A stretch of 39,165 nt of DNA, from positions 1 to 39,165 of the forward strand of contig JAFWKK010000004.1 in the NCBI GenBank assembly GCA_017514235.1, read 5' to 3'. The position numbers were made by a program, and so were the translations under genes. Origin of the DNA: Kiritimatiellia bacterium (lineage in GTDB: Bacteria > Verrucomicrobiota > Kiritimatiellia > RFP12 > UBA1067). How positions within the stretch are numbered: position 1 is the first letter of the stretch; each line of letters starts with the position of its first letter. The notes beneath the pieces are model-generated. The model did not search any database. It worked only from the letters and a program-made list of their open reading frames with translations, and was not told the DNA's origin. Positions 32,922 to 39,165 of the stretch are shown here, piece after piece.

Positions 32922-33371
32922 TTACTTCACGTGATAGACCTTTGCGACGATCTTCCAGTCGTCGCCGTCGCGGACGAGGGCAAACATATCGGTGTACTTC
33001 GCATCGCCGAACTGCGTGTCAACAGACACGATGGCGGTCGTGGTTGTCTGTGCGCCAACCTTGATTTCGCCGCGCGTGACGGTCTGCGCGCCAGACTTGT
33101 CCACATAGTCGTAGAGCGCCTGGATCGGCACGGTGACGGACTTGCCTTTCTCTGACCACGACATGGTCGCGTTCAGCGCGAACGCCTTGCGGGTGATCTT
33201 GCTGTCGCCCTTGCGGCCGCCCTCGATGTAAAGATCGACGGCTGTGACAATCCCCTTGTCCACTGACGAGCTGCAAGGACATGCGCACTTGCATGTGGTG
33301 GACTTCGGCTCGTCGGCAATTCCGACCGTCGCCATTAGCACGGCGAAACACAATGCTGCGAAGAACTTCAT
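32922..33371 (-). CDS. Exported NTF2-like (lumazine-binding-like) protein
   Basis: The 149-residue protein has a signal peptide (MKFFAALCFAVLMATVGIA), then a cysteine-rich patch (CKCACPCSS) and a domain of NTF2/SnoaL type (VDLYIEGGRKGDSKITRKAF; later DMFALVRDGDDWKIVAKVYH). 'W-K-I-V-x-K-x-Y/F-H' at the end is typical of the putative lumazine-binding group. Whether it binds a small molecule is unknown. It is 13 bases behind a second NTF2-like gene and probably cotranscribed. Confidence 0.7.
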   Translation of the reverse strand: MKFFAALCFAVLMATVGIADEPKSTTCKCACPCSSSVDKGIVTAVDLYIEGGRKGDSKITRKAFALNATMSWSEKGKSVTVPIQALYDYVDKSGAQTVTRGEIKVGAQTTTTAIVSVDTQFGDAKYTDMFALVRDGDDWKIVAKVYHVK

Positions 33372-33384
33372 TTTCGATTCCACC

Positions 33385-33768
33385 TTACTTCTCAATCGTG
33401 TTCGAGTTCTGGTTGTACGCCTTGGCGACGCACTTCCATTCGCCGCCGATCTTCAGCAGCAGAAGGACGTCCGTAAAGTCGATCTTGCCGCCCCATCCCT
33501 CTTCGAGGACGCGCACGACGGCAAGCGTTTCTTCGAGTTCCAGCACGTCGATGCGCGTCTTGAAGTTCTCGCCCGCGCCGACGGTATCGACGTTGCGGTA
33601 GAACTGTTCGATGCTGCCGCGCTCGAACTTCCCGTTGAGGAAGCCGAACAGGCAGGCGTCCTCCGTGAACAGCTCCTTGGCGTACTTGCTGTTGCCCTCC
33701 GCGACGCTGCGCGTGAAGTTCGAAGCGGCCTCGACAACCGCGTTGTAGTCTGCGATGTTTGATCTCAT
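33385..33768 (-). CDS. NTF2-like (SnoaL-type) cytoplasmic protein
   Basis: The 127-residue protein shows the same fold pattern as its neighbour: VEAASNFTRSVAEGNSKYAK, DACLFGFLNGKFERGSIEQF, RVLEEGWGGKIDFTDVLLLL and EWKCVAKAYNQ. It has no signal peptide. The first gene of a two-gene unit, it has AAGGAAA before ATG 33768; a longer upstream frame is rejected because the promoter lies within it. Ligand or reaction is unknown. Confidence 0.7.
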   Translation of the reverse strand: MRSNIADYNAVVEAASNFTRSVAEGNSKYAKELFTEDACLFGFLNGKFERGSIEQFYRNVDTVGAGENFKTRIDVLELEETLAVVRVLEEGWGGKIDFTDVLLLLKIGGEWKCVAKAYNQNSNTIEK

Positions 33769-33809
33769 TTTCTTTTCCTTTTGCTTTTTTTTCAGGATAA
33801 TCCTGCTTC

Positions 33810-33855
33810 TTGTAAAACGGGGCGTATTATAATATAATATCTGCCCGAAGCACAA
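33810..33855. promoter_or_regulatory. Overlapping divergent promoters (HxlR gene / NTF2-like genes)
   Basis: Plus strand: TTGTAA (33810-33815), 17 bases, TATAAT (33833-33838), driving the HxlR gene. Minus strand: TTGTGC (33850-33855), 18 bases, TATAAT (33826-33831), driving the NTF2-like genes. The two -10 boxes are nearly adjacent, so the promoters should compete, and one HxlR site here could control both directions. Confidence 0.6.
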
Positions 33856-33906
33856 GAATGCACTTTTTTGTATCATACTAACCAAAAGGAAACCAAGGAT
33901 GGCGAA

Positions 33907-34266
33907 ATGACCAAGAGCGAGGCGAAGAAACTGCACTGCACGGTGGAGGCGGCGATTGCCGTCATCGGCGGGAAGTACAAGGCCATCATCATCTGGTGGC
34001 TGAACGAGAAAGGCGTGATGCGCTACAGCGAGATCCAGCGCAAGGTGCCGCAGGCGACCGCCAAGATGCTGAGCCAGCAGCTCCGCGAGATGGAGGCGGA
34101 CGGCATCATCTCACGCAAGGTCTATCCCGTCGTTCCGCCCAAGACCGAATACGCCTTGACCGACCTTGGCAAGGCGACCGTCCCAATCGTACACGCGATG
34201 GACAAGTGGGGCGCCGATTTCTTCACCCAGCTCGGCGTGCCCATCCCCTGCGACGAGGAAGAATGA
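33907..34266 (+). CDS. HxlR-family transcriptional regulator
   Basis: The 119-residue winged-helix protein has the HxlR pattern: CTVEAAIAVIGGKYKAIIIW, MRYSEIQRKVPQATAKMLSQ, QLREMEADGIISRKVYP and PPKTEYALTDLG. Such regulators respond to small electrophiles or redox signals in several bacteria. AAGGAT precedes ATG 33907 by about 8 bases. It lies upstream of the two TIGR04076-like genes in one unit and divergent from the NTF2-like pair. Confidence 0.88.
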   Translation: MTKSEAKKLHCTVEAAIAVIGGKYKAIIIWWLNEKGVMRYSEIQRKVPQATAKMLSQQLREMEADGIISRKVYPVVPPKTEYALTDLGKATVPIVHAMDKWGADFFTQLGVPIPCDEEE

Positions 34267-34289
34267 AAAAAAACGACTTCGAGGAACCT

Positions 34290-34625
34290 ATGACAGTCGT
34301 GAAAATAACCGTGCTTGAGACATCGCTCAAGAAGGATCTGGCGGACGAGTACGCCGTGCCGAACCTTGAGCCATGCCCCGTTCTGAAGGCCGGGCAGGTG
34401 TTCTACGCGACGAACACATGCCCCAAGGGAATGTGCGACGCCGCATGGCGCACGATCAACCAGTACGTGTTCGCCCTCGCCTGCGGGGTGCGCGAGTTCT
34501 ACGGAGGCGGATGGATGAAGGAGCCTGGCAAGGTCATCACCTGCTGCAACGACGGCTTGCGTCCGGTGTATTTCAAACTGGAGGCCACCGACGATGAGGC
34601 GGGACCATTTCTCGGCAGGGACTGA
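34290..34625 (+). CDS. TIGR04076-like small protein, copy 1
   Basis: The 111-residue protein begins MTVVKITVLETSLKKDLADE and has CPVLKAGQVFYATN, AWRTINQYVFALACG and the strongly conserved CCNDGLRPVYFKLEA. It is a paralogue of the next gene. The family is found in anaerobes and has no established function; conserved cysteines suggest metal or redox chemistry. ATG 34290 aligns with the paralogue and has GAGGA nearby; ATG 34263, overlapping the HxlR stop, would add nine residues. Confidence 0.75.
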   Translation: MTVVKITVLETSLKKDLADEYAVPNLEPCPVLKAGQVFYATNTCPKGMCDAAWRTINQYVFALACGVREFYGGGWMKEPGKVITCCNDGLRPVYFKLEATDDEAGPFLGRD

Positions 34626-34636
34626 AAGAGATAAAC

Positions 34637-34984
34637 ATGAAGAAGGTAAAAATAACGGTACTCAAGACGACGCTCGACAAGGAGCTTGCGGCGGAATACG
34701 GCGTCGACGGGCTGTCCGCCTGTCCGATGATGAAGGCCGGCGACGTGTTCTACGCCGACTACGCGAAGCCGCAGGGATTCTGCGACGAGGCCTGGAAGGC
34801 AATCTACCAGTATGTGTTTGCGCTGGCGCACGGCGCGGACAAGTCGCTCTTCTACTACGGCGACTGGATCAAAAAGCCCAGTGTCGCCATCGTGAGCTGC
34901 AACGACGGACTCCGCCCCGTCATCATGAAGCTTGAAGCAACCGACGAGGAATCGAAGATCGACTACGAGCCGGTTGAAAGATAG
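34637..34984 (+). CDS. TIGR04076-like small protein, copy 2
   Basis: The 115-residue protein reads VKITVLKTTLDKELAAEYGV, CPMMKAGDVFYADY, AWKAIYQYVFALAHG and SCNDGLRPVIMKLEAT, matching copy 1 along its full length. The gap to copy 1 is 11 bases. The copies differ most in the middle (KPQGFCDEA versus CPKGMCDAA) and at the C terminus. Tandem duplication with divergence suggests a pair that works together, possibly as a heteromer. Confidence 0.77.
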   Translation: MKKVKITVLKTTLDKELAAEYGVDGLSACPMMKAGDVFYADYAKPQGFCDEAWKAIYQYVFALAHGADKSLFYYGDWIKKPSVAIVSCNDGLRPVIMKLEATDEESKIDYEPVER

Positions 34985-35060
34985 CACCTTTCCGTTCCAT
35001 CCGTCGAGCCGCGCAAAACTGGCGTATCGCAGACGCCTTGAAACCGCACGTGTCAAACAT

Positions 35061-35083
35061 GGGGTGTTCGAATCCGACACCCC
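35061..35083 (+). other. Perfect 7-bp hairpin with T-loop-like sequence
   Basis: GGGGTGT and ACACCCC enclose TCGAATCCG. 'TTCGAATCC' is the T-loop sequence of tRNAs and the arms resemble an acceptor stem, but the T-stem does not pair and no D-arm or full cloverleaf is found. It may be a tRNA relic or part of a structured 3' region before the terminator. Confidence 0.3.
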
Positions 35084-35103
35084 CAAGCCTACAAATTCTA
35101 AAA

Positions 35104-35125
35104 GCCCTGTTTATTGGGCGTTTTT
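35104..35125 (+). terminator. Rho-independent-like terminator after the HxlR/TIGR04076 unit
   Basis: GCCC, loop TGTTTATT, GGGC, then GTTTTT. On the opposite strand the same hairpin is followed by TTTT, so it can work in both directions. Confidence 0.55.
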
Positions 35126-35257
35126 CGCGTGTCAGTCGAACAGACGAGAAAAAGAAGAAGCGGACTTCTCCCTTTCGACATTTTGGACTGGTGGAGGTTG
35201 AAAGATTCCGAAGCCCGACCCACTTGCGCCGAGCGGAGAAACCAACCTCCGAAAACG
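35104..35257 (-). ncRNA. Candidate small RNA of about 150 bases
   Basis: On the minus strand a TATAAT (35264-35269) places a start near 35257. The transcript would begin with an 8-bp stem (GGAGGTTG at 35250-35243 with CAACCTCC at 35200-35193) and end at the GCCC/GGGC hairpin with TTTT near 35104. There is no ORF with a ribosome binding site in it. No known RNA family is recognised. No good -35 box is seen. Together with the hairpin at 35061 and the terminator this accounts for most of the 388-base gap 34985-35372. Confidence 0.3.
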
Positions 35258-35372
35258 CCTTATATTATACCATATTTCGGGTGTGACGAGGTTCTGAATA
35301 TGTGATAAATGCTGAACCATGAAACTTCTCCCCGAAAAAGTTGGTGGAGAAAATATTTCTATTTTTTCTGAT

Positions 35373-36245
35373 TCAACTTTCGCATGCCCCGCAGTTGCTG
35401 CACCCGTTGCAGGTGAGGCGCGAGCCGCATGAGGCGCAGGTTTCGCGGAACTCGCCCGTCCGCAATGCAATCGGATCGTCAAAGAGCGATCCTTCCGCAG
35501 GGCGAAGTTTGTACTGTGGTAGCTTGCCCTGGAAGCTCAAGCCCGAAAGGTACGCCTGTCGGCTCTGCACCCGCTTGTCGGGTATGCGGTACTCCTTTCC
35601 GTCCTTGACGAACACCGTGCCGGTCTCGATGAAGTCGAACGTGACGTTGTGTCGGCGGCACTGGTCGCTCAGTCCCTTCGCCCATTCGTAATGGCAAGGC
35701 CGCGCCCCGTCGTAGTTCTCCCCGCCGCAGAGGACTTGCTCAAACTGTCCGGTGGCAAGGTAGCGCTCGGCATCGACCGGGCCGATGAGCGGAGCCGCCA
35801 TGAAACCCTTGTGCTTGGCGGGGACATCGAGGAGGATCGACAGCCGCTCGTCAGCCCGCGTCTGGTTCTCGGTCGTGACCTGAAGCATGACGTTCTCGTA
35901 TCCGTCGCCCCAATCGGCCGGAAGATGGTCGTGGATGCGCCCAGCCCTCTTGGTGAGGATGCGGAACAAGACATCCGGGCGCTTTCGGATCACCGCCCAC
36001 GCCTCGTCGCGCCAGGCGTCCGCCTCCTCAACGAAGAAGTCCGTGGAAAGCCCGACCAGCAGCTCCATGCCGGGCGCGACCTTGAAGCGCCCGTCACGCC
36101 CACGCTTCAACGGCATGTCGAAGTTGGCGTTGCGGGACACCTTCGAGGTGTCGATGCCGCGCATACGGTCGAGGAAGTACATATAGCAATGCTGGCACCC
36201 CTCGCTCACCTTATGGCAGCCATGCCACGGATTCCAGATGATCAT
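35373..36245 (-). CDS. DUF5131 (phage Gp37/Gp68-like) cysteine-rich protein
   Basis: The 290-residue protein begins IIWNPWHGCHKVSEGCQHCY, the signature of the DUF5131 family, with a C-x6-C-x2-C cluster resembling a radical SAM or iron-sulphur site. LLVGLSTDFFVEEADAWRDE, VLFRILTKRAGRI and LCGGENYDGARPCHYEWAK are further family marks. A C-terminal cysteine-rich tail (CASCGSRLTCNGCSNCGAC) looks like a zinc ribbon or cluster site. The family is common in phages and mobile islands; the reaction is unknown. It is the last gene of the minus-strand group, 9 bases after the coiled-coil gene. Confidence 0.8.
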   Translation of the reverse strand: MIIWNPWHGCHKVSEGCQHCYMYFLDRMRGIDTSKVSRNANFDMPLKRGRDGRFKVAPGMELLVGLSTDFFVEEADAWRDEAWAVIRKRPDVLFRILTKRAGRIHDHLPADWGDGYENVMLQVTTENQTRADERLSILLDVPAKHKGFMAAPLIGPVDAERYLATGQFEQVLCGGENYDGARPCHYEWAKGLSDQCRRHNVTFDFIETGTVFVKDGKEYRIPDKRVQSRQAYLSGLSFQGKLPQYKLRPAEGSLFDDPIALRTGEFRETCASCGSRLTCNGCSNCGACES

Positions 36246-36254
36246 CCGGCCACC

Positions 36255-37094
36255 TTAAAAGCATCTGTTGGCAATGTCCGTCGCCGTGTTCAAGGCGGCG
36301 CGATGGTTGGATGGTGTTTTTGACATCGGAATGCGGACATTGGCGTAGTCGATCTTCCAATGCTTGTTGCCCGACACACACTTGAAGCCCAACTTCTCCA
36401 GCGCGGCTATCGTGCGGGCATCGACAAACGAGCCGGTGTCCTTGATGATCTGCCGCAACGCCTTCCGGCGGCTTTCGAGTTCACCGCTCGGCTTGTTGGC
36501 CGCAAGCACATCGCCCAATACCGCAGCCCGCCTATCGCGTTCGGAACTCTCCGCCGCTTCATGTGCTTCCAAAAGCGCGGCAAGGACGTGTTCCCGAACC
36601 TCTCCCGGAAACGTCTCTGCCGTCGTCGGCATCCTCAACAGGCCATCGACGCGCACCTCTTTTACAGGCTCGACCGTAACAGACGGGGCTGGCGGCGCAG
36701 TCAAGGCGTCTTCCAGCTCGTTCCGCAACCGCATCACCTCGCCGCGCAGCCTTTCGCGCTCAGCCTCCGCCGCCACCCGCATCTGCCGTTCAGCGGCCAA
36801 CTGGCGCTCAAAATCGCCCGCTTTCCGTTCCGCTTCCGCCTTCGCCGCCTCGAGGGCGGCGGATTCGGCGCGTACAGCCCGCACGTCGGCTTCGAGCGCA
36901 AGGATGCGCTCGTTCCCCGATCCGCCGCCGGACGCGCCTGTGGGCGTTTCTGGCGCGTTCAGTCCGAAGAACGACAACACGTCGTCCCCGCCCACCGCCT
37001 TTGTCTTTGGCAACGGCTTTATCTCCTCAACCGGGGCGCGCTTCTTGAACATCCCCTTGGAGAGCTGCGAGAAATCTGTGTATGTCTTTCCCAT
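36255..37094 (-). CDS. Coiled-coil protein with HicA-like C-terminal domain
   Basis: The 279-residue protein has a Pro/Lys-rich N terminus, an Ala/Glu/Arg coiled coil at about 65-140, a middle helical part (FPGEVREHVLAALLEAHEAA), and a C-terminal 75 residues (LEKLGFKCVSGNKHWKIDYA, IPMSKTPSNHRAALNTATDI). The end resembles the dsRBD-like fold of HicA toxins: 'LgF....gs.H.k' followed by 'i...kTPSdhRag'. The HicA catalytic histidine position is present (KHWK). A toxin role is not implied by this alone. ATG 37094 follows the upstream stop by 4 bases. Confidence 0.6.
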   Translation of the reverse strand: MGKTYTDFSQLSKGMFKKRAPVEEIKPLPKTKAVGGDDVLSFFGLNAPETPTGASGGGSGNERILALEADVRAVRAESAALEAAKAEAERKAGDFERQLAAERQMRVAAEAERERLRGEVMRLRNELEDALTAPPAPSVTVEPVKEVRVDGLLRMPTTAETFPGEVREHVLAALLEAHEAAESSERDRRAAVLGDVLAANKPSGELESRRKALRQIIKDTGSFVDARTIAALEKLGFKCVSGNKHWKIDYANVRIPMSKTPSNHRAALNTATDIANRCF

Positions 37095-37098
37095 GATT

Positions 37099-37665
37099 TC
37101 AGTCTTCAAAAACAGGCTGCCCCATCGCGGTCTTCTTCGCCGTGAAGAAGAAAGTCGTACATGGCAGCATTAGCCGATGGAGAACCAGCCCCAGCGCAAA
37201 TGCGGCAACTGCGAACGAGGCGTTGGCTACAAAGATTGCCGTGGGGAGGTCAAAGGCAAAGTTCATCTTACCAGCCGCTTCAAGTATCTTCGCAAAGCTT
37301 TGCAGAATGAGGATGCTGGTTATCATGTATGCGATACCACTGTATCGAATGACGCCCACGAGGACTGCGACATTTATTGTCAAGCCGAACAAGACGATGC
37401 CCATCCTTGCGCCCGCGCTGTTCAAGTTGCCTGTCATGAAAATAATGTCCACGACCTTAAACAGCGTGATCACTGAAAGACATCCCACCAATGCCCAATT
37501 CAGGAAACGCCATCTTTTGCGTTTAGCAAGCGTGACCTGAAGCGGAAGAATCCGTGACGCGGCATCCTCCCACTCTGTCATTGAATAGCGGGAGAAGATC
37601 GCACGCTTCGATTCCCCAGCGGCAACGCGCTTCTTGATGTCGGCTGTCAGTTCCTTACGAGTCAT
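37099..37665 (-). CDS. Membrane protein with four predicted helices, unknown
   Basis: The 188-residue protein has a soluble, basic N terminus (MTRKELTADIKKRVAAGESK) and then four hydrophobic stretches: FLNWALVGCLSVITLFKVV, MGIVLFGLTINVAVLVGVI, YMITSILILQSFAKIL and AIFVANASFAVAAFALGLVL. No family is recognised. It is 4 bases upstream of the coiled-coil gene and about 30 bases downstream of the PD-(D/E)XK gene. Confidence 0.65.
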   Translation of the reverse strand: MTRKELTADIKKRVAAGESKRAIFSRYSMTEWEDAASRILPLQVTLAKRKRWRFLNWALVGCLSVITLFKVVDIIFMTGNLNSAGARMGIVLFGLTINVAVLVGVIRYSGIAYMITSILILQSFAKILEAAGKMNFAFDLPTAIFVANASFAVAAFALGLVLHRLMLPCTTFFFTAKKTAMGQPVFED

Positions 37666-37695
37666 GTCAGTGATTCTTCAATATATTAAAAGCTT

Positions 37696-39024
37696 TTACG
37701 AGTTGATAATGTTGAGGAGCGCATCCTCCTGATACCAGTCTCTTGTCGAACTTGTGGCCGTCAGAGTCATCGCAATCTCCCTGCAAAATTGTTCTGTTGA
37801 TGACGTCCGCTTCAAAACACGAAGAAAATGCAACAACGAGAAAGACGCAAATGTCAGGAGAAAACCCCGCTTGTACACACCCCTCATCAATTCCGTGTTC
37901 GCTACATCTCTAAATTTTTTTTGCTGCTTAATAAACGCCTGAAGATCATCCGAATTGCCTGTGCTGAATTCACAGTGAAGCACACTTCGAAGGAAATGCT
38001 GCAGAAATACGCCGTCATGTAATCCATAATGATCAAAGAGTGAGACATGGATCTTTATAACTTTTCGATTGCCTAATGTAACAGTTTGTTGCGTACCATC
38101 CTTAAGAACAAGATCAAGTTTGCCCCATCTGCGAATGCAGTACTCATGCGTAAACGCCTGCGTTAATCCATGAAGTGCAGAACGTGACATATCAATCAAT
38201 GCATCGACCGCAGCACCTGACATAGCCTTTGCTGTGATCTCCTTCTTTTTAAGTTCGATAAAATAAACACTGTCATCACTTTGAATTATAAAGTCGCACT
38301 CCTCTTTTTCGCTTGTACACGACAATTCTCTACGAACATTCACCGGAATTTCATACTCGGCAGAATGAATAAATTCAACTTGATGATCATTAAACAAATC
38401 CACAAGCACGTCTTCAAAGGCACCTCCGACCTTGGCTTTGTCAGCACAACGGTTTTCAAGCCAAGAAAGATAAAATCCTTTGGCAAAATAATATTTCGAC
38501 AGTAATATGTAGTCGCCACCATTTCGGACAAAAGGTTTCTTGAAGTAATTTCGCTTCGTTACATCCATAGGGTCCAAATATCCACAATTGAGGTCGCAAG
38601 CATCAGTCGACAACTCTGACAAAGCTTCATCAACTTCTTGACTGCTGAACCGATTTCTGAGAGCTTTACAAATTTCTTGTCGATCAAAATTCAATGAGTT
38701 TAATTTGATCTTCGACTTACACACCCACTCCATGATCGATAGATAAATAGCACTCCTCATGGAATCCGAAGAATGATTAACTATCCCATTCAGCAATTCC
38801 AGCATCTCCTCACATGGAATCTGCTCAATGGCAAAATGCTGATCATATGTTACATTCTCTACCAACTCATCGATCCACTCCTCTATAGGGCGATAAACTG
38901 CTGCGAAAGTCGTCAGAACTTGCAACTCCAAAACTCCGAAATACAGTTTTGACAATTCCTTCACCTCAAAGTACAATTGAAAGATTCCCTTTGGATTCAA
39001 GGTACAAGGTTTGCTAAAATTAGC
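37696..39024 (-). CDS. PD-(D/E)XK-nuclease-like AT-rich protein; 5' end at IS junction
   Basis: The gene is markedly AT-rich against the surrounding DNA, a sign of recent transfer. The centre shows ECDFIIQSDDSVYFIELKKK, the D...ExK spacing of PD-(D/E)XK nucleases, preceded by LENRCADKAKVGGAFEDVLV with a conserved glutamate. The first 100 residues and the last 130 are helical with no recognised family. The frame is open into the right IS; codons upstream of 39025 are IS sequence. The true start may be GTG 38964 or a lost upstream codon, so the protein may be N-terminally truncated. It heads the minus-strand group but a 30-base gap and composition change separate it from the rest. Confidence 0.6.
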   Translation of the reverse strand, partial: ANFSKPCTLNPKGIFQLYFEVKELSKLYFGVLELQVLTTFAAVYRPIEEWIDELVENVTYDQHFAIEQIPCEEMLELLNGIVNHSSDSMRSAIYLSIMEWVCKSKIKLNSLNFDRQEICKALRNRFSSQEVDEALSELSTDACDLNCGYLDPMDVTKRNYFKKPFVRNGGDYILLSKYYFAKGFYLSWLENRCADKAKVGGAFEDVLVDLFNDHQVEFIHSAEYEIPVNVRRELSCTSEKEECDFIIQSDDSVYFIELKKKEITAKAMSGAAVDALIDMSRSALHGLTQAFTHEYCIRRWGKLDLVLKDGTQQTVTLGNRKVIKIHVSLFDHYGLHDGVFLQHFLRSVLHCEFSTGNSDDLQAFIKQQKKFRDVANTELMRGVYKRGFLLTFASFSLLHFLRVLKRTSSTEQFCREIAMTLTATSSTRDWYQEDALLNIINS

Positions 39025-39025
39025 A

Positions 39026-39051
39026 AAACTGGGTGGCTGATTGACGGGCCT
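39026..39051 (+). repeat. IS left terminal inverted repeat
   Basis: The core actgggtggctgattgac is identical (26 bases in all) to the reverse complement of 109-134. It stands 25 bases before the transposase start and 3 bases or fewer from the junction with the AT-rich gene. Confidence 0.75.
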
Positions 39052-39076
39052 TGCAGATTGTGATACCATTTCAGGC

Positions 39077-39165
39077 ATGAAAGCGACTACCGAACATCCA
39101 TATCCGAAGAACTTTGAGGAGTTCCTTGATTGGTTCTCAACCGATCAAGACTGTGCAGATTACCT
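39077..39165 (+). CDS. IS1595-family transposase, N-terminal fragment (cut by window edge)
   Basis: The 29 codons read MKATTEHPYPKNFEEFLDWF then STDQDCADYL. 'yPknf.eF..wFsteedC..YL' is the start of IS1595-type transposases, directly before their zinc-ribbon domain. The inverted repeat lies just upstream, as expected. The gene continues beyond the window. Orientation equals that of the C-terminal fragment at 1-110. Confidence 0.75.
   Translation, partial: MKATTEHPYPKNFEEFLDWFSTDQDCADY

Noticed and set aside
35010-35090. tRNA gene suggested by TTCGAATCC and a 5-bp stem with 7-base loop (GGCGT/ACGCC)
   Set aside because: The T-stem does not pair, no D-arm fits, and acceptor arms would be adjacent to the T-loop; kept only as a hairpin or relic.
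34932-35201. 89-codon plus-strand frame across the terminator
   Set aside because: It crosses the hairpins and terminator, has no ribosome binding site and low-complexity composition.
39025-39078. N-terminal extension of the PD-(D/E)XK-like gene (MPEMVSQSARPVNQPPS...)
   Set aside because: The same RPVNQPPS string appears at the left edge because both are the IS repeat translated; it is not protein homology.

Overview
The window is a GC-rich (roughly 57 %) bacterial chromosomal segment. Gene content suggests a gut member of the PVC group, most likely Kiritimatiellota/Verrucomicrobiota: a GH78 rhamnosidase, an AmmeMemoRadiSam pair, an RND efflux operon, a large eukaryote-like kinase, and strong TATAAT boxes preceded by TTGT-type -35 boxes. 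The taxonomic call is an inference. The window is bounded by two incomplete copies of what looks like one IS1595-family insertion sequence in the same orientation: the 3' end at 1-134 and the 5' end at 39026-39165, sharing a 26-base terminal inverted repeat.

Left part (0.1-16 kb), mostly housekeeping and metabolism. A GH78 alpha-L-rhamnosidase-like gene lies against the left IS. Minus-strand genes follow: rmuC; a translationally coupled AmmeMemoRadiSam pair (a fused MEMO/AMMECR1 protein and its radical SAM enzyme); and a five-gene efflux operon transcribed TetR > TolC-like lipoprotein > HAD phosphatase > membrane fusion lipoprotein > RND pump. Next is a 931-residue protein with a PI3/PI4-kinase-like catalytic core. 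Its frame continues past the stop into an ankyrin-repeat-like relic. A 119-base palindromic MITE-like element lies upstream of it.

Central part (16.2-31.4 kb): one minus-strand series of closely spaced genes, starting at a TATAAT promoter at 31.29 kb that overlaps a cluster of TTACC/GGTAA half-sites. The first half is an enlarged type I restriction-modification locus: an M-S fusion whose catalytic motifs look degenerate, a 179-residue unknown, HsdM, an AlbA_2/winged-helix regulator with a KSNL tandem repeat, HsdS, a HEPN-like protein, HsdR, and a YgjP-like metallopeptidase. The second half is a chain of very short, coupled ORFs. They keep the recognisable starts of an HNH (SAVED-type) protein, a Nudix hydrolase, a nucleotidyltransferase and a macro-domain protein but lack their middles or remainders. 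An intact metallophosphoesterase sits among them, and a SIMPL-domain protein ends the series.

Right part (31.4-39 kb): an orphan UmuD-like S24 protein with palindromic sequence in its N-terminal coding region, a flavin reductase, two NTF2-like small proteins divergent from an HxlR regulator, two TIGR04076-like paralogues, a structured intergenic region with a terminator and a possible small RNA, then a minus-strand group (DUF5131, coiled-coil/HicA-like, membrane protein, AT-rich PD-(D/E)XK-type protein) running into the right IS.

Most interesting overall are the expanded type I R-M island with its probably inactive M-S fusion, the adjacent string of hollowed-out genes, and the kinase with its ankyrin relic.
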